Positions 54,548 to 64,000 of a DNA stretch of 64,000 bases are shown piece after piece. The position numbers and the translations under genes are program-made. Numbering within the stretch: the stretch's first letter is position 1; each line of letters begins with the position of its first letter. The DNA comes from Haliotis asinina (Eukaryota > Mollusca > Gastropoda > Lepetellida > Haliotidae): assembly GCF_037392515.1 (NCBI RefSeq), contig NC_090291.1:36231001-36295000 (forward strand), in the 5' to 3' direction. The notes under the pieces were generated by a model that was not told the DNA's origin, searched no databases, and saw only the letters and a list, made by a program, of their open reading frames with translations.

Positions 54548-55432
54548 GAATGAGTGAGTTAATATTAAACGTCACATCGGCAATATCTCAGCCATATCGT
54601 GACGAGAACACTTAAATGAACACTTCAAATGAAATATATGCATATTGTAAAACTGTGTCAACGAAGGACAGTAAAACAACTAGAATATCACAGTTTCAAT
54701 TAAAACTAACATGAAAAGTTAAAACTAATATCACTAATATAATATTTAGGCAATACAATATAAAAACAGGCTATAGATCGCCAACAACAGAAGGTAGATC
54801 ACCATACTAGGGGACCATGGGGACTTACAGTACCTTTGCTACCTGCATGGACCCTAGCTGGATTTACATCATCCCTTCAGCTGCTGGCGAGTGTACAAAA
54901 TGCTAACCAAAATAGTAAAATACTACAATTAAAAACCGTAAAAAATTAAATTTACTGTGAATGTTTTTGGACTTACGTACCCTCTCAGGAGGACAATGAT
55001 TTTACAATACTTCAACCCCCTTTGAGGGTACAGCCACCAACAATTCAAGTTACTAATATAAACTACCAATCATTAAAATACATCTATTTACAGCACATAC
55101 TACTCATAATTCAACCAAGAAATCAATTTCCTTTAAAAAACCAATGATTAAATGAGAATTAACAGTGTTAAAAAGATCCTTGACAGTTTTGACATTGAAA
55201 TATTTATCCCTTGCGATGGAGAATTCAATACAGTCAAGCAGGATATGCTTGACCGTGATTCTCTCATCACAAGGGTCACAACACGGCAACTGGCCTTTAT
55301 AAATAGAAGCAGTCATTTCACGAAAGTTCGGGCACATACGACCATCGCCAACACTGTAGAATACGCTAGCAGTCTCCCGGAAGTCAGCAAATCGAAAGCT
55401 AAGGGCAGATAATTTCCGGAAAAACCTGCTGC
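54548..55432 (-). mobile_element. 5'-truncated LINE, same family as 45.7-49.6 kb
   Basis: 3' UTR complete, beginning (plus strand) GAGTGAGTTAATATTAAACG. The last part of ORF2 is readable at 55104-55337 on the minus strand: CCDPCDERITVKHILLDC, a C-x2-C-x7-H-x4-C motif typical of the Jockey-type ORF2 C-terminus. This is the part missing from the longer copy. Confidence 0.87.
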
Positions 55433-55449
55433 CAGAATCCTAAAAATGC

Positions 55450-55600
55450 GAATCTGTTATACGACATATGACCCATCATATTTATTATTCAAAACACTAA
55501 ACGCTGTGACCCAATTACTATAGCGCAATAACAATCATTACTTAATTAATAACAAAATATACAGAGTATACACACTCGTAACACTTGAAAAAGGATGATA
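55450..55600 (+). repeat. Interspersed repeat of unknown class, second copy
   Basis: TATGACCCATCATATTTATT, TTCAAAACACTAAACGCTGT, GACCCAA and CACACTCGTAACAC match the minus strand of 19060-19225 in order. Confidence 0.65.
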
Positions 55601-56469
55601 CAAGCTGTAAAGCTCCAAATGACAACACTTCTCTGACTGGAAGTGGTCTCAGCAGACTACAGGAAATACTAGAAGTACTAGTTTCCTTCAAGACTTATAG
55701 TACTGTAAAGTTTCTATAGAGACTTTAATGGTTTGACAATAAAACTTTTTTACAAAAGAATGTCCACGTAAAATTCACATCATTTTTCTTCTCAATACTG
55801 TGATCACAAGCATTCATTTCATGTGTAGATTGTCTATACCGCTCTCAGATATCAAAAACAAATGTGTTTTGAAGGAATATCAAGTTTGTGTCCTGCCCTA
55901 AATGTACACATGAGTCAAATGATTAATAATAATTGCAGTTTGTATGCGTACCTACTTGGATGTTAATATTACAATCGGTCAATACATACCATTATGTCTG
56001 GACGAGTATTTGTTTACTGATATAAATTAAATGTCGGAGATCTTTTGCACGGCCGAGAATAAGTATTTCATTTTGATTGTACTCCGGCGGAACAGGGGAC
56101 TATGTATTCAGCGGCGTCTGTACGTCTTTGCGCAAGTACGTACATGTGTCCCGATTCTGTTTAACGGGATATCTCATAAACTACTGTACCAAATATCTTC
56201 GAATTTGGTGACAGCCTGCGTTGGGGGATTACGCAGACACCACTTTTGGTGACCTTGAGTTTAATTTCAAGGTCACCACGGGACTTTGGTCACTTTTCAG
56301 ATTCTTGTTAACGCGATATCTCATGAACTACTGCACCCAAAATCTTCAACAGTTGGGGATTACATAGACACCAGTCAGTTTTGGAGACCCTGAGCTTAAT
56401 TTCAAGGTACATCCTGCTGAGTCTAAACTACTTGATATCTATTTCCAAGGACAGTATTATGTTGACAAA
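55601..56469. other. No gene; a ~140-bp tandem duplication
   Basis: Two similar passages at about 56160-56290 and 56310-56415 share GATATCTCATxAACTACTGxACC, CTTCxAxxxTTGG and GAGTTTAATTTCAAGGT. Otherwise nothing is recognised. Confidence 0.5.
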
Positions 56470-57229
56470 TGTTTACCTTTTGGTTGCTCAATTCCATGTT
56501 CCATATTTGAAACGTTAAGTACATTTCTACAGTGGTGCTTCGTCCAGACAAATACGAACAAACATATGATGCACTAGCTACATGATTTTCTTACCGGCGG
56601 CCATGCGGACACACAAGAGTGCAGTGACAACCTCTCATACTGTTTACAACCTCCTTCAAGACTGCCAGTAGCGCCTGAAAAGACTGTCCAACCAACATTT
56701 TGCAATACGTTCTTAGGGTTGGTTATTGACACAATGGATCAAGGAATTGAGGCAACTGATATTGGAGATGTTAGCCTCAGATTTAAAGAAGGTAACAAAA
56801 CGAGAATTTATTTCTAATTTTTTAAAGTTTCAGTCTTTCAGAAATCACATAGGGACAACAGAACATTGCAGCTTTTCGCAGATGCAGAAGGCAGTGCAGG
56901 TTTCGGAGCATACTTTTACGGCCATTGGGTCTGTAGCCCCAGGCCAAAGGAGTGGATACAGTCAAGTGTGTACAGGGATCTAACACGTCTGGAGGTTTTT
57001 CCTACTGGCAATCAGTCTTTGGGCTAGGTCAATAAAAAATAGAAAGGTGCTGTTCAGCTGTGACAGTCAGACTGTAGTTCACATTATTAACAGTCTTGCA
57101 GACCCCCTTGAGTGATGGCTCTGGTGAGGAAACTGTTCCTGTTCTGCCACAGACATAACATCCTCTTTAAAGCTAAGTACATAAACACAAACGAAAAAAT
57201 GTTATTGCTGATGCTCTCTCGAGATTTCA

Positions 57230-58200
57230 GTGGGCATGTTTTCGGGAAGTAGCACCAACAGCAGATCTAAGACCAACACTAGTACCACAAGACATGTGGC
57301 AGATCTAGACCAGGCACAGAGGCTACTACAGCAGTCACTTTCCAGCAACACATGGGCAACCTATGAAACTGCCCTAAACACCTTGTACATCTTCCGGGCA
57401 GCACACAATCTGAATCAGGTTTGGCCGGTACCAAGTGAGCACATGCTAAATTTCATTGCGTACATGTCTTTGACGCAATTTCCAGTGCATACTGTAAAGA
57501 CATACCTCTCAGCTTTATCCACTAATCGTAAACTCAAAGGGATGGTGGATTGTACAGATTATTTCCTTGTACTTAAGCTCCTTGCTGGCATGAGTAAAGG
57601 AAAGACTACAACAGATATTCTTCAGCTTATTACACTTGATCTTTCACAAGTTATCATTTCAAATTTGCCATTTGTCTGTGCATCATCCTTTGAAGCACAC
57701 CTTTTCTCAGCAGTTTTCCACATTGCCGTCTTTGGATTTTTCAGGGTAGGTGAATAAGTACAGAGTAAGACAGGCCAAGCAGGTATTGCAAAGAAAGATG
57801 TCATATTACGGAGACAGCTTGGCCATGTACCCTTGACGCTGCGAGATAGAGCCCAACAGGGGTAGAAGATACACTAACGGCAATTCCACAGCATCCATTG
57901 TGTCCTGCCAGCGGTCTCGAGCAATATCTCAACATACATCCCGTACAGGCAGTGTCAGCTTTTGATCATTGTGACGGATCTAATCTGACCAGATATCAAA
58001 TTCAGGCAGTCGTTAAGAAGGCTTTAGCCTTCAGTGGCTTACCCACCAACAATTACAGGTCTCATTCTTTCAGGATATATAGGTGCTGCCACATCAGCTG
58101 CTACAAATGGACTGGGTCAGCAAGTTATTAAAAAAATTGGTAGATGGGGGTCAGATGCGTTTAAATCACATGCTTACCACAAATATCTATTTGACTTCAA
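57230..58200 (+). pseudogene. Tyrosine recombinase of the Ngaro/DIRS-type element
   Basis: 57230-57757 (175 codons) holds the helical core-binding part (SSNTWATYETALNTL, HTVKTYLSALS) and ends AVFGFFRVGE with the first catalytic Arg, then a stop. 57898-58131 resumes with TRYQIQAVVKKAL and YRSHSFRI, carrying the H-x-x-R pair. After a frame change GAATSAATNGLGQQVIKKIG and RWGSDAFKSHAY follow; the nucleophilic Tyr should lie in or just after this block. The enzyme would circularise and integrate the cDNA in a live element. Confidence 0.8.
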
Positions 58201-58219
58201 ACAAAACTTTCCTCCGTTG

Positions 58220-58735
58220 TGCAATTATGTTACAGTATGGCTGGTGGGATCGAGCTACCAGGCGAGGGCTCAGCAGTTCGTTTCAAGAGAGTGGTGGACA
58301 TCCTGCCGGTGGCTGGCCATGGCCAGCGGAGGTATGAAGTGAGAAGAACTTCCAATCGTGGAGCAGCAACTTAAATCCATGCAGCATCCGAATATAAATG
58401 TATCAGTAAAGGCTCTATCTTGACATCCACGCTGATCTGTTGCGAATCAAATTATCGATGCCAAATACTACCATCATCTGGTCCAACATGCTGCCGAGGA
58501 GACATTGGCACAAGGCACGCTGCTTTGACGGGGTGGAGGGGTCTAGGAAAAAGCTGAATACGAGGATCTCCAACAGAGTGCTGGAGATGGATGGTGTTGT
58601 AGTGAAACACATGGACATTACGCCCAGTAATCATAATATGTGTTCTTGGAATGGTGTCCACCTCTCCCATGAAGGTCTGTTTACATTTTTCCAGGCCATC
58701 CCTTGTGCCTTATCTGCAGTACAGTATATCTAATA
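58220..58735 (+). pseudogene. SGNH-hydrolase-like domain of the same element
   Basis: VWLVGSSYQARAQQF has the G-x-S block I (usually VWLIGSS). A middle block LPRRHWHKA follows. WNGVHLSHEGLFTFFQ is block V (normally DGVHLSxxG) with the catalytic His; its partner Asp is replaced by Asn. Two frames are involved. Confidence 0.65.
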
Positions 58736-58740
58736 TTATC

Positions 58741-60502
58741 TTACCTCACACATGAATGTCGCTTTCTGTTTGGCTAAGCGCTATTGTATTATTTTCAATG
58801 TGCCCCCCTTACAGGCGATGTATTAATGTCAATGTACACCGCTGGGAATTCCGAACTCTTCTAGTGCTTCATGGTAGTACTTCTTTACCTCGAATAACAT
58901 TGAATCACGCATCAAGCACGGAAATTACCGATGTTTTTTCCCTCCAACCAACATCAAATCTTGTTAGACAATATCAGCATTCTGTTACACAAGAGGAAAC
59001 GCCTAGGTTGATAATTTCCTGTCCTTGAAACCTGAAGTGCTGTATTCTTCGATACTTGTTCCAAAGCTTTTGGAGCCGTTTCATCACGAGCATAAGCAGA
59101 CACCCACGAGCGAGTATTGGACAAGTCGCCATTAAACAGGGAGGCAGCTGACCAAGGTTGACGTAGCAGACGTCGTTTGAACTCCCGAGTCTCAATTCGA
59201 TAAGGCCAAATACCCCAATACGGCGTGTGGCAGTGATCTCCACTAATGCCGATTTTCTAAAAGGTTTAACAATATGCATTTTTAGGTTGAAACGCTCTAT
59301 GGAGTGGACAAGGGATTGTCTGTAACATTTAGCAGCCATAAATCAATGACCGCAAAATTGAAAACAGTACCATATATTATGAAAGAAATGAAAAATTAAT
59401 CTGTTACAGATGCTATTGCACACCAGCATACCTGATATCTTTGCCATTCTGTCTGACACCATTAACAAACTAACTGGGAGCCAAGTAACTAGTTTGCTGG
59501 ATAAGCTCTGTTCAAACTAATGAAACTGACACTTAACAATAACGACCTAGACCTTCCACAGCAGTTTAATGATAGCAGAGCCGCCGTGTCAACACCTTTA
59601 TTCATGAGTTGTGTTTGTCGGCACGATATAGCAATGCCATCACTAATGAAGTGCAAAGGGTCAATGCCAAAGTCATGTGCAGAGTTCGGCAGTGCCTGAA
59701 CACCAATTACGGCTGTAGACATGACTCAAGACATTCCAAATCAGCTTGACAAACGAACTAGACCTTACAACAACTACAAATCTAGAAACATCGCCACAGC
59801 AGTTACTTCTGTAGCTCCAAATGGAGCTCTCACATGATTCGGTTTCAGATGTAACAATATATAGGCAGAGTCACCTCGCTAAAATATTTGTTATGCTGAC
59901 GATTTAAGACTTTAAGACTTGCAGGCAAGGTATTTTTCAATGCAGGGCTTGCTGCCTCATGAAGGTCATGTAAATATACCACCATTCCTCCCAGGGAAAT
60001 CACAACTTACCAAGGAGGAGGGACAGAGCCCGTTTACATGTAGAAAGAGCAAATGAAGCATCACAAACTAACCACTAAACCATGTGCCAACTACAAAACA
60101 GGCCAATGTCAACAACATTATTTCACAAAAATCTTACTGCCTCTTGCTGAAAGGAAGTAGCTGAAAACGTCTGTGAGCAGTCACATGTTAGAACAGCAGA
60201 ACCTGAATGCTTGTACCGTTGAAAGACGTGTGAAACACTTCAGCACTTCCCGGTTGTCACTATGTTGATCTCAGACCTGCTATTTTCGAGATAAAAAGGT
60301 TTTGACTATACTTGACACATCATGTTCACTACCATGTATGAAACTATGCACCTTCTGTTCATAATCATTTCTTAATCGGTTGAACTTAAATCGATACAAC
60401 TTACTAACATCAACTCGGGACTGTAAAGTGTCAGTCACTGGTAACAAACATGATAGAAATATTCTGCAGTAACCTCAAAGATGACCTTGATATATTTCGA
60501 AT
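58741..60502. other. No confirmed gene
   Basis: Minus-strand frames at 58974-59339 and 59489-59722 (for example NSAHDFGIDPLHFISDGIAI) look protein-like but match nothing I know. They may belong to the far end of the adjoining retroelement or to another relic. Confidence 0.35.
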
Positions 60503-60715
60503 GAGAGAGTTACGTTTTACGCAGCACTCTACTAAATTTATATGATGGCGGTACGTAAATAAGCGAGTCCAGACCGGACAATCCAGTGATCAACATCCTG
60601 AACATCGACCTGTGCTATAGGGAACTCATGCCATGTGTCAACCTAGTCTGAAACTGACCACCCGAACCCGTAAATTGCTGCGTACAAGCATAGTCGCTAT
60701 TCCAAGGCTCTCTAG
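60503..60715 (-). mobile_element. SINE-B copy
   Basis: GAGTTACGTTTTACGCAGCA, GAGTCCAGACCGGACAATCC, GTGATCAACATCCTG, CATGCCATGTGTCAACC and CTGACCACCCGAACCCG in reverse family order. Confidence 0.85.
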
Positions 60716-60869
60716 TCATAACTTTTGTTTGTGTGGGGTTTTTTTGCTTTTCTTGAAAGGCAAAAAAGGCGGAGGGCAGTTTACATTGATTTCCAAGGTG
60801 TACGGATGCTCCATGGGGAAGTTCACATTAGAGAGATTTGGAGAGGACTTCCAAGGTCATCACTTATGA
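60716..60869. other. Short spacer before the transposase relic
   Basis: Two overlapping frames without motifs. Confidence 0.4.
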
Positions 60870-61700
60870 TTGGTTGCTCTTTCGCGTATTTGTGGCGATT
60901 CGTGCAACTTTGGCTTGGTGCATGAATTGTGAATTATCCTGTAACCGTGAAACCTGTGATGTATGCAAAAGGTCAATGTATCTTCTAGAGGAACTGGGAT
61001 TCATCTGAGTAGTGACGACATTTGTTGGGCTTGTAGAACGGTTAATGGAGATAAACGTAAGTGTTACAAATCAGTTCAGAGTAAAAGCTGGTTCTGGTCA
61101 GTTGCGTCAATATGGCTGAATGTTTGAACTTGATTTTTCATTGGTGTCGCTCTCAGCTTGATCGTCAGACTAAGTAGGGTTTTTCTTCAGCAACGACTAC
61201 TGACTGGTAAAACTTTTGTCGTGAGGTGTGTTAAGTCGGTGTAAGAATAGAAAGGATAGGCAGGCCAGGTTTTATTGTTGAAATTGATAAATCAAAGTTT
61301 GGCAAACGAAAGTATCATAAAGGTCATTATGTGGAAGGCCAGTGGGTGTTGGGAGGTGTTGAGAGATTCTTTAGGTAATAGTAGAATGCCGTGATGCTGA
61401 CACTTTGATTTCATTAATCAAAGCAATGGATTTTACCCGGTTCAGTTACCAATACTGACTGTTGGAAATCATACAATTCTCTCGCTGTCCACCCCGAGAA
61501 TTTCAGATTCCATAACAGGTGCGCATACAAATACAGTTTAAGGAGCATTGTATCACGCCATGGCGCTCAGTAAGTAGGACACTGTAAAGTGTGTCTTTGA
61601 ATCATATCTCAGTGACCATATCTGGTGAGAAAAGGTGTCTTGGGATAAAGGTGACTTGTTTGATGCACTACGTAAATTTACCGTACAGTGTCCTATTAAT
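60870..61700 (+). pseudogene. Merlin/IS1595-like transposase relic
   Basis: From 61256 a frame reads GRPGFIVEIDKSKFGKRKY and then HKGHYVEGQWVLGGVER, the signature of ISXO2/IS1595-type (eukaryotic Merlin) transposases, with the first catalytic Asp in EIDKSKFGK. Upstream, FCREVC and CDVCKRSM (near 60958) recall the N-terminal zinc-ribbon part. Downstream, RDADTLISLI, then AHTNT-like text, FESYLSDHIW and DLFDALRKF give the expected C-terminal order in other frames. Many stops make it inactive. No inverted termini were found. Confidence 0.8.
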
Positions 61701-62402
61701 AACATGCCTGCTTCCGCCACGATTCTTGCTGCTGCTTCTCATGCCAGGTGACTGAGTACCGATCACGCCTTGAACAACGACGCCTCGATCCAAAAGTTTG
61801 CTTTTCACCAAACGCCATTACATTTGCTTTTGTTGAGTGTATCATTAAGTCCATTCACAGTAGTAAATGTATGGTACTTGCGTGAACGTTCGCCAATCTC
61901 ATTTCCTACGCCTACTCTTTAGGATAACAACAACCCTAACCCCTTGAACAAATCCTAAATCAAACATATTGACCAAAGCGGCACAAAAATGGCTGACGTG
62001 TATTACATTCTTACAGCTTCGAAAAATATAATGTAAATAAATACACTCCATTATTGTTTACTGAAGCAAATTTTGAATGAAAAAAATGTAAATTGATAAA
62101 TCCTTTTAATTATCTAAAAAATGTATGAAAATTTGTTATAAACAAGTACCGAGGTCTGGAACAGGTGTTACTATTTTAGGGAAGGGAATCCCTTCGCGTC
62201 ACGTGATTCAAATTGGCGCCGCTCATGCGACTGATCGACTGAGATGTTTGATGGCTTGCAAATATTTATTTTTTAATATTTTGATAACGAAACTAGGGCT
62301 CACATGTAGGTATAAATACAAAGACGCCATTCATATAAGTTTTTCGTGCGCAATAGTCGTAACGAGTGCGCGAAAGTGCGACAAAGGATTTCCACCATTG
62401 CG
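61701..62402. other. No confirmed gene
   Basis: A 110-codon frame (62125-62457) lacks motifs and ends in the hairpin repeat. Confidence 0.4.
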
Positions 62403-62512
62403 GCCTATGGAGGTGCGGCATAGCGTTCATGTAGTGAACGCTATGTATCTTAGCTAGGCCTATGGAGGTGCGCCATAGCGTTCATGTAGTGAACGCTATG
62501 TACCTTATCTAG
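62403..62512. repeat. Tandem pair of 55-bp units, each with a perfect hairpin
   Basis: Two adjacent copies begin GCCTATGGAGGTGC at 62403 and 62458. Each contains CATAGCGTTCA, a 5-nt spacer and TGAACGCTATG: a perfect 11-bp stem (62419-62445 and 62474-62500). Confidence 0.93.
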
Positions 62513-62700
62513 GAAACGACCACACCGCCTATACCGGAAGTAACTTCTGCTTGCGATGAAGCAACCATCCTGGTTCCCGGGCCACCCATTAACGTTGAGC
62601 GGCCCCTGAACAAGGATGCATGCAGAGCCTGGCAGCTGAGTTCGCCTTGGGCAACAAGCGTGGATATATCATCTATGCAAAGTGCGAGATAGGTGAGTGA
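62513..62700 (+). other. Unproven exon-like stretch
   Basis: Less AT-rich than its surroundings. One plus frame reads TTPPIPEVTSACDEATILVP and on to DACRAWQLSSPW, protein-like, but meets TAG directly before a good donor (ATAG|GTGAGT). Another phase could use that donor. No homologue recognised. Confidence 0.25.
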
Positions 62701-64000
62701 CAACATATTTCATACTTGCGATATGATACATCTTGAACTAATGAACGAATATAAGCCATTTATTACAGCCGATCAATCCAACTTTTAACACATATTTGGT
62801 GTTAGTAAGTAGCGCGCACACTGAGTAGACGTACTTTTTTAAATGAAATTGACATGGTTATCAAAAATGAAATACTACTGACAATGAGTGAATTAAAATG
62901 CGATTGACTGCTTGTATACACAAATGTTTTTAGTAGCATTTGACAGTTGAGCATGACGACATTTCATGTTGTAAATTTATCATCTCCATTTTCAGTTGCA
63001 TGGACTGACCAAACAGAAGAAAGAGAAAATAACAGGCTACTTATGTTTTGCGGAATGACAGAGATTGGTGGCTAGTGTTACATCAGATTAACATGATTAA
63101 CATGCAACTTGACCTGTATGCTGTCGTTAGGATTTCTTTGAGGCAGTTTTTCCTGCTATGCATTGATAATTTGGGATAGAGTTGAAAAAAACAAGACTAG
63201 GTACTCTCTTAAGGAATAACAATATTTCGTCGTATGTTGTACATTAAACTTTGCCAAAATGGATACATAAGCCCCCAGGATCATTAAAACTGAAACTGTA
63301 TTTGCTGGAATGTTTTTGCCTAAGTATTTATGATCACATCCAAAACAGACCTCATCCCTGACCTCTAAATATCAGGTCTACATGGTGTCAATCCATCATG
63401 TATGAGATATTGTCAATGAAAATGTTAAATATTTTTTTTCGTCGAAAACAAAGTGTATTTTAATAAATTATCCCTTGCCCTAGCTACACATAAAATTTCA
63501 TGTAAAAGTTTACAGGTAGAACACCAGATATTCTTCTGAATACATTTACATATCTTTGTATCACATGACCTTCAAATTTTAAGTTCAAACGTATACTTTT
63601 ATAAAAGCTGTAAAATATAGGGTTTTTTTTAAAAATTTTACTGTCATTCTTTTGGGATAGAAAGGCCTGTTGTACCATGGCAATGAATATGTATGCTTGT
63701 TTTGATAATGTTTTACTCACCTTTAGACATTAATCATGAAAACTTTGTATAAAAAAGCAAAAAGGCCTTAAAACTATTGATATGGTGCTACTCTTACATG
63801 GCCAGATTTCCATATTGAATATTGTAAATAGGTGACTGCCATCACCAAAATGGATAGTCAGGATACCATTACAAAACTAGAATACTAAAACATATTTTTT
63901 TAAAGTGCAGAAATATATTTAAAATGTTCCTAACCAAACAAATGGCTGCAAAAAAGTTCTTTTTTTTCTCAGGGTGGGCCTCTTGTAAATCTAAGACCTT
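62701..64000. other. No recognisable gene
   Basis: AT-rich sequence to the end of the window. The minus-strand frame 63484-63720 has no motif. Confidence 0.5.

Larger units (their letters stand above)
56470..58740 (+). mobile_element. Ngaro/DIRS-type retrotransposon, 3' portion, decayed
   Basis: Pieces in order: end of reverse transcriptase (LGLVIDT, about 56715), RNase H (FADAEGSAGFGAYF and RLEVFPTG, 56870-57010), tyrosine recombinase (57230-58200) and an SGNH-like hydrolase region (58220-58735). This order is known from tyrosine-recombinase retrotransposons, with the SGNH domain typical of the Ngaro group. Stops and frame changes break every part. The gag and most of the reverse transcriptase, and the terminal split direct repeats, were not found. 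Confidence 0.78.

Overview
This is animal nuclear DNA: spliced genes with GT-AG introns, AT-rich noncoding sequence and dense retroelements. The abundant interspersed repeats that end in runs of CTCA (GTGAGTGAG on the other strand), together with the repeat mix, point to a mollusc, most likely a gastropod of the abalone type. That placement is an inference from repeat style. There are no bacterial operons. Nearly all open frames longer than 60 codons are noise, tandem repeats or transposon relics.

The only convincing host genes lie at 25.0-50.3 kb. They form a tandem cluster of small secreted proteins built from ShK-type (ShKT) six-cysteine domains. Each domain is one symmetric phase 1-1 exon. 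Gene A (25.09-28.63 kb) and gene C (39.2-50.3 kb) share a duplicated promoter block, a noncoding first exon, a signal-peptide exon of identical coding length (85 nt) and then three ShKT exons. Between and behind them lie leftover ShKT exons at 30.5 kb (with a tiny terminal exon at 31.07 kb) and 39.7 kb (cut off by a SINE), and an orphan terminal exon at 50.33 kb. The last ShKT exon of gene C has lost its splice donor and reads into former intron.

The introns of gene C carry two large insertions: a 2.1-kb element with inverted termini (40.95-43.05 kb), and a 6.1-kb fold-back structure flanked by TTAA (43.88-50.01 kb). The fold-back holds about seven ~150-bp monomers and a nearly full-length but decayed Jockey/CR1-like LINE on the minus strand.

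Other layout. 0-14 kb: SINEs, microsatellites, and minisatellites of 80 and 36 bp. 14.2-17 kb: a decayed integrase-core gene and the RNase H end of a second LINE. 19.4 kb: a TATA box followed by a signal-peptide-like exon. 22.9-23.6 kb: a Tc1-like transposase relic. 34.3-35.1 kb: a possible zinc-finger relic. 36.2 kb: a TATA promoter with a candidate exon. 53.7-54.1 kb: an inverted duplication of a promoter and first exon. 54.5-55.4 kb: a truncated LINE. 56.5-58.7 kb: a tyrosine-recombinase retrotransposon of Ngaro/DIRS type with an SGNH-like domain. 60.9-61.7 kb: a Merlin/IS1595-like transposase relic. 62.4 kb: a tandem pair of perfect hairpins.

Three short-element classes recur: SINE-A (tRNA-derived head), SINE-B (about 250 bp) and SINE-C (one copy). 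SINE-A, SINE-B and the LINE 3' ends share the same CTCA tail, which suggests that the LINE mobilises the SINEs. All exon models rest on reading frame, splice consensus and comparison between paralogous copies in this window; no transcript data were available.
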